Of a stretch of 64,000 nucleotides of DNA, positions 1-9,162 are shown piece after piece (the stretch's first letter is position 1; each line of letters opens with the position of its first letter). The notes below the pieces were generated by a model that worked only from the letters and a program-made list of their open reading frames with translations, was not told the origin of the DNA and did not search any database. Where the stretch lies: NCBI RefSeq assembly GCF_000617925.1, contig NZ_BAMT01000001.1, positions 434,001 to 498,000 on the forward strand. The letters are read 5' to 3'. This stretch comes from Methylobacillus glycogenes JCM 2850. Its GTDB lineage: Bacteria; Pseudomonadota; Gammaproteobacteria; Burkholderiales; Methylophilaceae. A program made the position numbers and the translations under genes.

Positions 1-1872
1 GGTTACCGCACTGGCCGTGGCCGTGTGGTCATGCGTGGTCGTACCCATGTGGAAGATCTGGAGCGTGGCAATCGCCAGGCGCTGATCGTCGATGAGCTGC
101 CGTATCAGGTCAACAAAAAGACCTTCGTCGAGAAAATCGCCGAGCTGGTCAACGAGAAAAAGATAGAAGGCATTTCCGACCTGCGCGACGAATCGGATAA
201 ATCCGGTATGCGCGTGGTGATTGAGCTCAAGCGTGGTGAAGTGCCAGAAGTGGTGCTGAACAACCTCTACAAGCAGACCCAGCTGCAAGATACCTTCGGC
301 ATGAATATGGTGGCCTTGCTTGACGGTCAGCCACGCCTGCTCAACCTCAAACAGATGCTGGAAGCTTTCCTGCGTCACCGCCGTGAAGTCATTACCCGCC
401 GCACTGTATACGAATTGCGCAAGGCGCGTGAACGTGGTCATGTGCTGGAAGGTCTGGCTGTAGCGCTGGCTAACGTCGATGAAATGATTGCCTTGATCAA
501 GGCAGCACCTACACCACCAGAAGCCAAGCGTGAATTGATGGCCCGCACCTGGACTTCGCCAGTGGTGGAAGAAATGCTCAAGCGCGCAGCCATGGAAGCC
601 TCGCGCCCAGAAGGTCTGTCTGTCGATTTCGGCATGACGCCTAATGGTTACAGATTATCTGATGTACAAGCGCAGGAAATTCTGCAGATGCGTCTGCAAC
701 GCCTGACTGGTCTGGAACAAGACAAGATCGTCAATGAATACAAGGAAGTCATGGATGTTATCGCTGACTTGCTGGATATTCTGGCGACCCCAGGTCGTGT
801 GACCCAGATCATCGTTGAAGAACTGACCCTGATTCTCAACCAGTTTGGTGATGAGCGCCGCAGTGAGATTGTGCACAATGCGCAGGATCTTTCTCTGGAA
901 GACCTGATCACGCCACAGGATGTGGTGGTGACTTTGTCGCACACTGGTTACGTCAAGTCTCAGCCGCTGGAAGAATACCGCGCACAACGCCGTGGTGGCC
1001 GTGGCAAACAAGCCGCTGCAACCAAGGAAGACGATTTCATCGACAAGATGTTTGTCGCCAACACGCATGATTACATCCTGTGCTTCTCCAGCCGTGGCCG
1101 GGTTTACTGGCTCAAGGTCTATGAAGTGCCACAGGGCAGCCGTGTCAGCCGTGGCAAGCCTATTGTCAACCTGTTCCCATTGGAAGAAGGCGAGAAGATC
1201 AACGCCATCCTGCCAGTCAAGGAATTCGACGAGAACCACTTTGTGTTTATGGCCACCGCCAAGGGCACAGTCAAGAAGACTGCACTGACCGAGTTCTCCA
1301 ACCCACGTCGTTCCGGCATCATAGCGCTGAATTTGGATGATGGCGATTACCTGATAGGCGCGGAAGTCACCAACGGCGTCAACGATATCGTTCTGGTGTC
1401 CAACGGCGGCAAGGCGGTTTGGTTTGACGAAGAAGATGTACGACCCATGGGCCGTGCCGCTCGTGGTGTGCGTGGCATGAAGCTGCAAGCCAAGCAGAAG
1501 GTGATTTCCCTGCTGATTGCCGATGATGACAAGCAGACCGTGTTGGTTGCCACCGAAAACGGCTTTGGCAAACGTACCGTGCTGGCTGATTTCCGCCATT
1601 CCGGCCGTGCTACCCAGGGTGTCAAGGCTATCGCTACCAGCGAGCGTAATGGCATCGTGGTGGGCGCACGTCTGGTCAATGACGACGACGAAATCATGCT
1701 GATCACCACCGGAGGTGTGCTGATACGCACCCGCGTCAAGGAAATCCGTGAGCTGGGTCGTGCTACTCAGGGCGTGACCTTGATCAACCTGTCTGAAGGC
1801 GAGAAGCTCTCAGGTCTGGAAAAGGTAGTTGAGACCGACGACGACGGTGAAGCCGAGACCAGCGAAGAATAA
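1..1872 (+). CDS. gyrA: DNA gyrase subunit A, 3' part
   Basis: This is the C-terminal 623 codons of the A subunit of DNA gyrase, the type II topoisomerase that introduces negative supercoils. The reading frame is open from base 1 (it begins GYRTGRGRVVMRG), so the start and the catalytic-tyrosine region lie upstream of the window. Visible parts are the tower/coiled-coil region, with the DNA-gate dimer helices around residues 110-290, and then the beta-pinwheel DNA-wrapping domain. The pinwheel opens with the GyrA-box QRRGGRGK at about residue 329, which separates gyrase from topoisomerase IV ParC. The protein ends in an acidic tail (DDDGEAETSEE), common in GyrA. serC follows 25 bp downstream on the same strand. 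Confidence 0.97.
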   Translation, partial: GYRTGRGRVVMRGRTHVEDLERGNRQALIVDELPYQVNKKTFVEKIAELVNEKKIEGISDLRDESDKSGMRVVIELKRGEVPEVVLNNLYKQTQLQDTFGMNMVALLDGQPRLLNLKQMLEAFLRHRREVITRRTVYELRKARERGHVLEGLAVALANVDEMIALIKAAPTPPEAKRELMARTWTSPVVEEMLKRAAMEASRPEGLSVDFGMTPNGYRLSDVQAQEILQMRLQRLTGLEQDKIVNEYKEVMDVIADLLDILATPGRVTQIIVEELTLILNQFGDERRSEIVHNAQDLSLEDLITPQDVVVTLSHTGYVKSQPLEEYRAQRRGGRGKQAAATKEDDFIDKMFVANTHDYILCFSSRGRVYWLKVYEVPQGSRVSRGKPIVNLFPLEEGEKINAILPVKEFDENHFVFMATAKGTVKKTALTEFSNPRRSGIIALNLDDGDYLIGAEVTNGVNDIVLVSNGGKAVWFDEEDVRPMGRAARGVRGMKLQAKQKVISLLIADDDKQTVLVATENGFGKRTVLADFRHSGRATQGVKAIATSERNGIVVGARLVNDDDEIMLITTGGVLIRTRVKEIRELGRATQGVTLINLSEGEKLSGLEKVVETDDDGEAETSEE

Positions 1873-1897
1873 AAATCATCATTAAAGCACTCTAGTC

Positions 1898-2980
1898 ATG
1901 ACGCAAATCTATAATTTTTCTGCAGGCCCAGCCGTATTGCCTAAGGAAGTTCTGCAACAAGCCAGCACCGAAATGCTGGATTGGCAGGGCTCAGGCATGT
2001 CGGTCATGGAAATGAGCCACAGGGGCAAGGAGTTCATGAGCATCGCAGCCGAGGCTGAGGCCGATCTGCGTGAGCTCATGGGTATCCCCGCTAATTACAA
2101 AGTGCTGTTTTTGCAGGGTGGGGCACATCAACAGTTTTCCATGATTCCGCTCAACTTGTTGCGTGAGAAGAAAACTGCGGATTATGTAGATACCGGCATC
2201 TGGGCGCAGAAGGCGATAGAAGAAGCAGGCAAGTATTGCGAAGTCAATGTGGTGGCGTCATCGGCCGCACAACAGTATCACTCGGTGCCGCAGCAATCCC
2301 AGTGGAAGCTTAATCCTGATGCGGCGTATGTGCATTACACCTCGAATGAAACCATAGGCGGTCTGGAAATGTTCTGGACACCAGACACTGGCAAAGTGCC
2401 ATTGGTGGTGGATATGTCCTCACACATCCTCTCGCGCCCTGTGGATGTCAGCAAGTTCGGGCTGATTTATGCGGGTGCGCAGAAGAATATAGGCCCGGCG
2501 GGTCTCACCATCGTGATCGTGCGTGAAGATTTAATCGGCCAGACCTTGCCTGGCACGCCCACCATGCTGGATTACAAGATACACGCTGATAACGACTCCA
2601 TGTACAACACGCCACCCACCTATGGCATCTACATTGCCGGGCTGGTGTTCAAGTGGCTAAAGGCGCAGGGCGGCTTGGCGGCCATAGAAAAGCGCAATAT
2701 CGAAAAAGCTGCCTTGCTCTATGACTATCTGGATAGTTCGGACTTCTACAATTCTCCTATCGCCGAGGAAAACCGCTCGCGCATGAACATTCCGTTCACG
2801 CTGAAAGACAGCGCCTTGGATTCAGACTTCCTCAAGCAGGCACAAGCGCGTGGCTTGCTGCAACTCAAGGGTCATCGCTTGCTCGGTGGCATGCGTGCAT
2901 CCATCTACAACGCCATGCCCATAGAAGGGGTGCAGGCCTTGCTGGCCTTCATGCAGGAATTTGAACGTAGCCACGGCTAA
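1898..2980 (+). CDS. serC: Phosphoserine aminotransferase
   Basis: A 360-residue PLP-dependent class V aminotransferase that converts 3-phosphohydroxypyruvate and glutamate to phosphoserine in serine biosynthesis; SerC also acts in pyridoxal-phosphate synthesis. It begins with the family N-terminus [19 protein letters not shown]. It has the substrate-loop sequence SHRGKEF near residue 43 and the PLP-lysine region [13 protein letters not shown], with Lys at about 196. Length is normal for the family and it ends in the usual region with [14 protein letters not shown]. It sits between gyrA and pheA, 10 bp before the latter, so serC-pheA are probably cotranscribed. Confidence 0.97.
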   Translation: MTQIYNFSAGPAVLPKEVLQQASTEMLDWQGSGMSVMEMSHRGKEFMSIAAEAEADLRELMGIPANYKVLFLQGGAHQQFSMIPLNLLREKKTADYVDTGIWAQKAIEEAGKYCEVNVVASSAAQQYHSVPQQSQWKLNPDAAYVHYTSNETIGGLEMFWTPDTGKVPLVVDMSSHILSRPVDVSKFGLIYAGAQKNIGPAGLTIVIVREDLIGQTLPGTPTMLDYKIHADNDSMYNTPPTYGIYIAGLVFKWLKAQGGLAAIEKRNIEKAALLYDYLDSSDFYNSPIAEENRSRMNIPFTLKDSALDSDFLKQAQARGLLQLKGHRLLGGMRASIYNAMPIEGVQALLAFMQEFERSHG

Positions 2981-2990
2981 GTGAGGACCC

Positions 2991-4064
2991 ATGAGCGATA
3001 TATTGAAACACTGCAGGGATCAAATCGACGCGATTGACGAGCAGATACTCTCCCTGGTCAATGCCCGCGCCGCTTTGGCACGTGAGATTGGCACGCTCAA
3101 GGGCGAAGGCCCGATTTACCGTCCTGAGCGTGAAGCGCAGGTGCTACGTACGCTGATGGAAAAAAATTCCGGCCCCTTGTCTGGTGAGGCAGTGGCTGGC
3201 ATTTTCCGCGTCATCATGTCCAATTGCCGTGCGCTGGAGCGTGAGCTGGCTGTCGCCTTCCTCGGTCCGCAGGGTACGTTTAGCGAAGAAGCTGCCATCA
3301 AGCAGTTTGGTGGCCTTAATCTGCCTAAGCCCTGTATCTCCATCGATGAAGTATTCCGCATGGTGGAATCTGGTGCGGCGGATTATGCCGTGGTGCCAGT
3401 GGAAAACTCTACCGAAGGTGCAGTTGGCCGTACGCTGGACTTACTCACCACCACCAGTTTGAAGATCTGTGGCGAGATTACCTTGCCTGTACATCACTGT
3501 CTGCTACGTAGCAAGGCAGCTGGGAATGCTGGTGAAATCAAGCGCGTTTATTCCCATGCGCAGTCGCTGGGCCAATGCCATGAGTGGCTCAATCTCAATC
3601 TCACAGGCGTTGAGCGTGTCAGCACTGGCAGCAATGCCCAGGCGGCAGAGCTGGCGGCCCATGATCCCTCATCGGTAGCGATAGCCAGCAGCCGGGCCGC
3701 TGATATTTTTGATCTGGCCATACTCGCAGAAAATATTGAGGATGACCCCAAGAATGTGACGCGCTTCCTGGTACTGTCCCAGCACGAAGTAGCCCCATCG
3801 GGTCAAGATAGAACCTCTTTGCTGATGGCAGCCAAGAATGTTCCTGGTGCCGTGGTTGGTCTGCTGGCACCTCTGGCGCAGCATGGCATAGACATGAGCA
3901 AGTTTGAGTCCAGACCTTCCAAGCTGGGTATTTGGGAGTATGTGTTTTTTGTCGATATTGAAGGTCACCAGCAAGACCCCAAAGTGGCCAAGGCGCTTTA
4001 TGAGTTGGAGCAATGCGCTTCTCTGGTCAAGGTGCTTGGTTCCTACCCTATCTCCGTAATATGA
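2991..4064 (+). CDS. pheA: Bifunctional chorismate mutase / prephenate dehydratase
   Basis: A 357-residue P-protein of phenylalanine biosynthesis that converts chorismate to prephenate and then to phenylpyruvate. Residues 1-90 form the AroQ chorismate mutase helix bundle (IDAIDEQILSLVNARAALA). Residues about 95-270 form the prephenate dehydratase domain (FLGPQGTFSEEA, with NVTRFLVLS near its end). Residues 275-357 form the ACT regulatory domain with the ESRPSK motif that binds phenylalanine for feedback inhibition. The ATG follows a GAGG ribosome site (GTGAGGACCCATG), 10 bp after serC. Confidence 0.97.
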   Translation: MSDILKHCRDQIDAIDEQILSLVNARAALAREIGTLKGEGPIYRPEREAQVLRTLMEKNSGPLSGEAVAGIFRVIMSNCRALERELAVAFLGPQGTFSEEAAIKQFGGLNLPKPCISIDEVFRMVESGAADYAVVPVENSTEGAVGRTLDLLTTTSLKICGEITLPVHHCLLRSKAAGNAGEIKRVYSHAQSLGQCHEWLNLNLTGVERVSTGSNAQAAELAAHDPSSVAIASSRAADIFDLAILAENIEDDPKNVTRFLVLSQHEVAPSGQDRTSLLMAAKNVPGAVVGLLAPLAQHGIDMSKFESRPSKLGIWEYVFFVDIEGHQQDPKVAKALYELEQCASLVKVLGSYPISVI

Positions 4065-4096
4065 TGCAAACGCGCCGGGCGTAAGCTCGGCCAGAT

Positions 4097-4114
4097 ATGC
4101 AATTCACATTGCAT
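4097..4114. repeat. Short inverted repeat upstream of the GGDEF gene
   Basis: ATGCAAT (4097-4103) is followed by a 4-base spacer TCAC and ATTGCAT (4108-4114), a perfect 7-bp inverted repeat in the 165-bp gap between pheA and the diguanylate cyclase gene. It could be a regulator-binding site; it lacks a T tract, so it is not a terminator. Nothing else recognisable was seen in the gap. Confidence 0.3.
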
Positions 4115-4229
4115 CTATAAGCTGTACTACGCGCAAGCTGAGTCCATATCACTGGGTAACATCCAAGGTTGATATGGCGCAGCCGCCATGATGGGCGTGG
4201 TGTTCTAGAGCTGTATTTCTGAGGGTTGT

Positions 4230-5384
4230 ATGCCAATTAGTCAGAATTTGTTGTGGTCTGCTTCACTGAGAAAATGGACTCTCAGTTTCCAGAATGAACG
4301 TCTGGAAGCGCTCTACCAGCTCTATGCCATGCCCAGTCTGCGCAGGCATTCCCGTCTGGCTTTGCTGGTCGGCGCGGTCATGTACATGCTCTACAGCTTG
4401 CTGGACCCCCTGTTTGTTACGCCGGAAGCCATTGTCAGCGTCTGGTATATCCGCACCATGGTGGTCATGCTGTTCTTCGCGGTGCTGGGCTTATCCTTCT
4501 ACCGCCAGTTTGTGCGCTATCACCAACTGTTATTGGCCCTGGTGGCCTTATTCAGCAGCTTAGGCCTGCTGGCGCAGCTGACGTTTATGCCGCTGGCGGC
4601 AATCAACTACTATTTCACTGGCCTGGTAGTGATGGTGTTCTGGAGTTATACCTTCTCTGGTTTACGCTTTTTCAATGCCTCTTTGGTTGGGCTGTGCGTA
4701 TTTCTTATCTTCAATATCATGTATCTATACTTGCGGCCCTTGCCGCAATTGCAGGTGCTGATTTATGACGTATTTTTGCTTTCCGCCAATGTCGTTGGCG
4801 CTTTTGCCAGCTATGTTTCCGAGAAGCAAAGCCGCGAACTGTTCCTGCGCGAAAAAGACCTGGATAACGAGCGCCATAGGCAGCAGGAAAAAGCCTTGCA
4901 TGACAGGCTGACTGGCTTGCCCAATCGTGAGCTATTGTTGGACCGCATAGAGCAGGCCATCAATTTCTCGGTGCGTAACGATCAACTCTGTGCAGGCCTG
5001 TTCATAGACCTAGACAAGTTCAAGCCTATCAATGACACCTACGGCCACCTGATCGGCGATGTGGTGCTCAAGGAGGTGGCAACGCGCTTACGCTTCACGG
5101 TACGTGAAACTGATACCTTGGCGCGCCTGGGAGGTGATGAGTTCTTTGTGCTGGCGCGTGATATAGGCTCGCCTGAAGCAGCGGAGTTGTTGGCCAATAA
5201 ATTGCGCATGCAACTGATCTCGCCCATCATTCTGGATGGCTTGCCGCCGATCAAGGATTTATCTGCCAGCATAGGCATATGCGTGTTCCCTTATCGGGAT
5301 GTTTCTGCCGTGGACGTGATACGCAGGGCAGACCATGCCATGTATGACATCAAGCGCCAAAGCAAGCAGGAGCAAAGTTTTTAA
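4230..5384 (+). CDS. Membrane-bound diguanylate cyclase (GGDEF)
   Basis: A 384-residue protein predicted to make cyclic di-GMP from two GTP. The N-terminal half (about residues 40-200) has about six hydrophobic membrane segments with no recognisable sensor family. A short charged linker (KQSRELFLREKDLDNERHRQQEK) leads into a GGDEF domain with DRLTGLPNRELLLDRIEQ, DLDKFKPINDTYGH and the intact signature GGDEF at about residues 301-305. The inhibitory I-site RxxD is present (RETD, five residues before GGDEF), so product inhibition is expected. There is no EAL domain. The start is an ATG after GAGGGTTGT. The signal sensed is unknown. Confidence 0.92.
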   Translation: MPISQNLLWSASLRKWTLSFQNERLEALYQLYAMPSLRRHSRLALLVGAVMYMLYSLLDPLFVTPEAIVSVWYIRTMVVMLFFAVLGLSFYRQFVRYHQLLLALVALFSSLGLLAQLTFMPLAAINYYFTGLVVMVFWSYTFSGLRFFNASLVGLCVFLIFNIMYLYLRPLPQLQVLIYDVFLLSANVVGAFASYVSEKQSRELFLREKDLDNERHRQQEKALHDRLTGLPNRELLLDRIEQAINFSVRNDQLCAGLFIDLDKFKPINDTYGHLIGDVVLKEVATRLRFTVRETDTLARLGGDEFFVLARDIGSPEAAELLANKLRMQLISPIILDGLPPIKDLSASIGICVFPYRDVSAVDVIRRADHAMYDIKRQSKQEQSF

Positions 5385-5489
5385 GCGTAGTCTGAGTACA
5401 AATTTCGCCAGTACTTGGTGAGCCAGCTATTTCATTCACTGCTACAGAGTGGCAAACCAACCTTCATTTATTTGCAAAGGATTTTCATC

Positions 5490-6596
5490 GTGAGCAGCCC
5501 CTGCGACCTCGCGCCTTCCAATATACATGCCATTGCGCCATACCAGCCTGGCAAACCCATTACCGAGCTGGCCCGCGAAATGGGCCTGGCACCTGAGTCC
5601 ATTATCAAGCTGGCCTCGAATGAAAACCCTTTGGGTGTCAGTCCCAAGGCCTATGAAGCCATGCAGGATGCCTTGCAGGATATCGCTCGTTATCCTGATG
5701 GCAATAGCTTTGCCTTGCGTGATTGTGTCTGCCGCAAGTTTGCAGTCAACCCTGGGCAGTTGGTGTTTGGCAATGGCTCCAATGACATTCTGGAACTGGC
5801 AGCGCGGGCCTTCCTGGCTCCAGGTACAGAGGCTGTATATTCACAGCATGCGTTTGCGGTCTATGCCCTGGTCACCCAGGCCACGGGTGCGCAAGGCGTA
5901 GTGGTACCTGCACGTGATTTTGGCCATGATCTCCCAGCCATGCTGGCGGCCATCACGGATAAAACCCGCGTTGTATTTATCGCCAACCCCAACAACCCCA
6001 CGGGCACTTTGCTGGGCAAAGCAGAGCTGCGTGACTTCCTCTCCAAAGTCCCTAGTTCGGTGCTGGTTGTGCTGGATGAGGCCTATGATGAATACCTGAG
6101 TGCGGAATATAAATCCGAGGCCATAGGCTGGCTGGCTGAGTTTGACAATCTGCTGATCTCACGCACCTTGTCCAAGGCCTATGGCCTGGCTGGTTTGCGC
6201 GTGGGCTTTGGTTTGGCAAGTACTGCGATTGCCGACCTCATGAACCGCGTGCGCCAACCGTTCAACGTTAATAGTGTGGCGCAGGCGGCTGCGGTGGCGG
6301 CACTGGAAGACGAAGCTTTTGTTGAGCGCAGCCGTGCGCTCAATCAGGCTGGTATGGTGCAGATCACACGCGGGTTGGAGCAACTGGGCCTGAGCTATAT
6401 TCCTTCCTATGGCAACTTCGTCAGCTTTAAAGTTAGTGAGGCTGGCGCGGTATATCAGAAGCTATTACAGAACGGCGTCATTGTGCGTCCGGTAGCAGCC
6501 TATGAAATGCCGGATTATCTACGCGTGAGCATAGGGCTGTTTGAAGAGAATGCGCGCTTCCTGCAAGTGCTGGGTGAGATACTCAACAAGGGCTAG
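5490..6596 (+). CDS. hisC: Histidinol-phosphate aminotransferase
   Basis: A PLP-dependent class II aminotransferase of histidine biosynthesis, converting imidazole acetol-phosphate and glutamate to histidinol-phosphate. I choose the GTG at 5490, preceded by AAAGG at 5476-5480, giving 368 residues. The frame stays open to an ATG at 5415, but the extra 25 residues do not look like HisC. Motifs include IKLASNENPLG, the NPNNPTG cofactor loop, DEAYDEY, and SRTLSKAYGLAGLRVGF with the PLP lysine at about 229. A strong terminator follows. Methylotrophs often carry several HisC paralogues, so an aromatic aminotransferase role cannot be excluded. Confidence 0.93.
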   Translation: MSSPCDLAPSNIHAIAPYQPGKPITELAREMGLAPESIIKLASNENPLGVSPKAYEAMQDALQDIARYPDGNSFALRDCVCRKFAVNPGQLVFGNGSNDILELAARAFLAPGTEAVYSQHAFAVYALVTQATGAQGVVVPARDFGHDLPAMLAAITDKTRVVFIANPNNPTGTLLGKAELRDFLSKVPSSVLVVLDEAYDEYLSAEYKSEAIGWLAEFDNLLISRTLSKAYGLAGLRVGFGLASTAIADLMNRVRQPFNVNSVAQAAAVAALEDEAFVERSRALNQAGMVQITRGLEQLGLSYIPSYGNFVSFKVSEAGAVYQKLLQNGVIVRPVAAYEMPDYLRVSIGLFEENARFLQVLGEILNKG

Positions 6597-6909
6597 TGTA
6601 TTCAAGCGCTTAGTCTGGGAACTAACAGGCTGAGGCTTACCTCTTTAAAAGGCGACAGGTGTAAACCTGTCGCCTTTTGTGCTTTATTTCTGGCCATGTG
6701 CTAACTATGCTCACTTGCCCTGCAAGCTTGAGCTGGCGCGCTGACTCATGAAAATCATGACGGGTGTTTGGCGATTTTTGCCCTGTCGGTAGCAGGGGTA
6801 TCAAGGTGATAATTTGCTCACGTTGTATTCAGTCCAAGTCTTGGTGTTTAGGCAATCTCAAGCCGGGGTGAAGCAGCGTTCACAATTATCATTATCTTAG
6901 GAGAGTATT
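6597..6909. other. Intergenic region hisC-pqqA
   Basis: About 310 bp with no gene. It holds the hisC terminator (6647-6678), a paired TCATGA-AAA-TCATGA element at 6746-6760, and the leader of pqqA. The pqq promoter must lie here, but I see no convincing -35/-10 pair. Confidence 0.5.
6647..6678 (+). terminator. Rho-independent terminator of hisC
   Basis: A perfect 14-bp stem: AAAAGGCGACAGGT, loop GTAA, then ACCTGTCGCCTTTT. The trailing T run makes it a classical intrinsic terminator about 50 bp after the hisC stop. Confidence 0.9.
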
Positions 6910-6981
6910 ATGTGGACCAAGCCAGAAGTTACAGAAATGCGTTTCGGTTTTGAAGTCACTATGTACGTTTGCAATCGCTAA
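6910..6981 (+). CDS. pqqA: PQQ precursor peptide PqqA
   Basis: A 23-residue peptide beginning MWTKPEVTEMRFG and ending EVTMYVCNR. It is the ribosomally made precursor whose Glu15 and Tyr19 side chains are joined by PqqE to form the carbon skeleton of pyrroloquinoline quinone. Both residues are present at the correct spacing (E-V-T-M-Y). The ATG has a strong ribosome site (TAGGAGAG at 6898-6905). It is the first gene of pqqABCDE and is separated from pqqB by a 121-bp gap holding a hairpin. Confidence 0.97.
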   Translation: MWTKPEVTEMRFGFEVTMYVCNR

Positions 6982-6998
6982 TCAGCTAGTGACGGTCA

Positions 6999-7020
6999 CA
7001 GCCGGGGATACTCCCGGCTG
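6999..7020 (+). promoter_or_regulatory. Hairpin between pqqA and pqqB
   Basis: CAGCCGGG (6999-7006), a six-base loop GATACT, and CCCGGCTG (7013-7020) form a perfect 8-bp GC-rich stem 18 bp after the pqqA stop. There is no T tract, so it looks like an mRNA-processing or 3'-end stabilising hairpin. Such an element would allow much more pqqA transcript than pqqBCDE transcript, as reported for other pqq operons. Confidence 0.6.
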
Positions 7021-7102
7021 CCACCTGACAGCAAACTAGTTTCAACAGTCATAATCCAACAGCAATAAACTGTTCTTAATACAGGCATAACAAAGGCTGA
7101 TA

Positions 7103-8020
7103 ATGCATATTCATGTTCTCGGATCTGCAGCTGGCGGTGGCTTCCCGCAGTGGAACTGCAATTGCCAGAACTGCGATGGACTGCGCAAAGGCACCATACT
7201 CGCCAAGAAGCGCACACAATCCTCCATCTGCGTCAGCGCTGATGGCATCAACTGGGTGCTGTTCAACACCTCCCCAGATATCCTGCAACAAATTCAAGAT
7301 TTCGCTCCTTTGCAACCTGGCCGTGCCATGCGCGATAGCGGCATCGTTGGCATAGTGCTGATAGACGCACAGATAGATCACACCACAGGTTTGCTGATGC
7401 TGCGTGAGGGGCAGGTCAAGCGTGAGCTGTACTGTACCGATATGGTTTATCAAGACCTCACCACGGGTAATCCCTTGCTGAATATTCTCGGCCATTACTG
7501 TGGTGTGAACCGCCACGATGTGCCCACCGATGGTGAGCAAAGTTTTACAGTGGCTGGCGCACCTGGCTTGCGCTTTACTGCAGTCGCGCTCAAGAGCGCC
7601 GCGCCACCATATTCACCACACCGCAATGACCCGCACCCTGGCGATACCATAGGCGTGCTGATTGAAGATACCAATAACGGCAAAAAGGCCTTTTATGCGC
7701 CTGGCCTGGGTGAGATAGAACCCCATTTGCCCGCGCTGATGGCGCAGGCGGATTGCATCATGGTTGATGGTACTTTCTGGACCAATACTGAAATGCTCGA
7801 TCTGGGCCTGATGAGCAAGAAGGCCAGAGATATCGGCCATAACCCGCAATCTGGCCCTGGCGGCATGATAGAGGTGCTGGATGAATATCCGCAGGCCCGC
7901 CGCGTACTCATACACATCAATAACACCAACCCCATACTGCGTGAAGATTCAGAACAGCGCGCAGAGTTAACCCGTCATGGCATAGAAGTGGCCTATGACG
8001 GTATGGATATCATTCTTTAG
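7103..8020 (+). CDS. pqqB: PQQ biosynthesis protein PqqB
   Basis: A 305-residue metallo-beta-lactamase-fold protein needed for PQQ formation, proposed in the literature to hydroxylate a tyrosine-derived intermediate. It begins [21 protein letters not shown], the family signature, with the Cys pair around residues 19-24 and then [10 protein letters not shown]. The C-terminal part has [10 protein letters not shown] and HINNTNPIL, also family-typical. The ATG follows AAAGGCTGATA. It lies 11 bp upstream of pqqC. Confidence 0.97.
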   Translation: MHIHVLGSAAGGGFPQWNCNCQNCDGLRKGTILAKKRTQSSICVSADGINWVLFNTSPDILQQIQDFAPLQPGRAMRDSGIVGIVLIDAQIDHTTGLLMLREGQVKRELYCTDMVYQDLTTGNPLLNILGHYCGVNRHDVPTDGEQSFTVAGAPGLRFTAVALKSAAPPYSPHRNDPHPGDTIGVLIEDTNNGKKAFYAPGLGEIEPHLPALMAQADCIMVDGTFWTNTEMLDLGLMSKKARDIGHNPQSGPGGMIEVLDEYPQARRVLIHINNTNPILREDSEQRAELTRHGIEVAYDGMDIIL

Positions 8021-8031
8021 GAGCGGCCTAG

Positions 8032-8793
8032 ATGAATACCGTGACTTCAGCAGTAGAAAACAATATTCCCTGGACACGGGAAGAGTTCGAGCAGCAGCTG
8101 CGCAACAAGGGCAGGGGCTATCATATCTATCATCCTTTCCATGTGATGATGTATGAAGGCAGGCTGAGCCGTGAGCAATTGCAATGCTGGGTAGCCAATC
8201 GCTTTTACTACCAGATCAGCATTCCGCAGAAAGACGCGGCCATCATGTCCAACTGCCCAGACAAGGAAATCCGCAAGGGCTGGATACAGCGCATCATAGA
8301 CCATGATGGTGACGAAAACAGCGAAGGTGGCATTGAAGCCTGGATCAAGCTGGGCCAGGCCGTGGGTTTGAGTCGTGAAGACGTTACCTCGCTTAAGTTG
8401 GTGTCGCCAGGCGTGCGTTTTGCGGTGGATGCCTATGTTAACTTTGCGCGTCAGCGCCCCTGGCAAGAGGCTGTCTGTTCCTCCCTGACCGAGTTGTTTG
8501 CGCCACATATTCACCAGCAGCGCATTAGCTCCTGGCCTGAGATGTACCCTTGGATAGACGAACAAGGCCTGGTGTATTTCAAAAAACGCCTGACCGAAGC
8601 CCGACGTGATGTTGAGCAGGGCCTGGCCGTGACCCTGGATTACTTCAGCCAGACGCGCGAGCTACAGGAAAAAGCGCTGGAGATCCTGCAATTCAAACTC
8701 GATGTACTGTGGGTGGTGGCAGACGCCATCATGCTGGCATCAACGCAAATCAAGGTGGAAAACGATGTCGACTATCTCAGACAACCAAGATAA
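8032..8793 (+). CDS. pqqC: Pyrroloquinoline-quinone synthase PqqC
   Basis: A 253-residue all-helical oxidase of the haem-oxygenase-like/TENA fold that performs the final eight-electron oxidation and ring closure giving PQQ, without a cofactor. Conserved stretches include [44 protein letters not shown] and [21 protein letters not shown]. Length is normal. The ATG follows AGGAGCGGCCTAG. Its 3' end overlaps pqqD by 29 bases in another frame, so translational coupling is likely. Confidence 0.97.
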   Translation: MNTVTSAVENNIPWTREEFEQQLRNKGRGYHIYHPFHVMMYEGRLSREQLQCWVANRFYYQISIPQKDAAIMSNCPDKEIRKGWIQRIIDHDGDENSEGGIEAWIKLGQAVGLSREDVTSLKLVSPGVRFAVDAYVNFARQRPWQEAVCSSLTELFAPHIHQQRISSWPEMYPWIDEQGLVYFKKRLTEARRDVEQGLAVTLDYFSQTRELQEKALEILQFKLDVLWVVADAIMLASTQIKVENDVDYLRQPR

Positions 8794-9097
8794 TCAGCAA
8801 GCCGTAACTGGCGCAGAAAATGGCGTGGCCCAGAGCGATGTTTACGCCATCGCACGTCACTACCGTTTTCAGTGGGAAGAAGCACAGCAGTGCTATGTGC
8901 TGCTGTTTCCCGAAGGCATGATCAAACTCAATGGTAGCGCAGGCGAGGTCATCAAGCGCGTGAACGGCAGAGCCAGCGTGGCAGACATCATCCAAGAGGT
9001 CAGCCAGGCTTTTCCCGATGTGCCGGAAATTGCCGCCGATGTCCTGTCCATGCTCAACCTGGCCGTAGACAAGGCCTGGCTGGAAAAGCGCAATTAA
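8765..9097 (+). CDS. pqqD: PQQ biosynthesis chaperone PqqD
   Basis: A small RRE-fold protein that binds PqqA and presents it to the radical-SAM enzyme PqqE. I place the start at the ATG at 8765, inside the end of pqqC, giving 110 residues. The core [42 protein letters not shown] is recognisably PqqD, here quoted as overlapping fragments: [20 protein letters not shown] and [17 protein letters not shown]. The N-terminal 25 residues are a low-complexity, probably disordered extension. A 65-bp gap separates it from pqqE. Confidence 0.93.
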   Translation: MSTISDNQDNQQAVTGAENGVAQSDVYAIARHYRFQWEEAQQCYVLLFPEGMIKLNGSAGEVIKRVNGRASVADIIQEVSQAFPDVPEIAADVLSMLNLAVDKAWLEKRN

Positions 9098-9162
9098 GCT
9101 GAAAATGCGCAGTTAAATGGTCCAGGCGGCCTGTGGCAGGCGCACGACATGAAGGAGCAGAT

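Noticed and set aside
655..1599. Long minus-strand open frame (314 codons) in gyrA
   Set aside because: It lies wholly inside the gyrA C-terminal domain on the opposite strand, has no ribosome site and no recognisable family.
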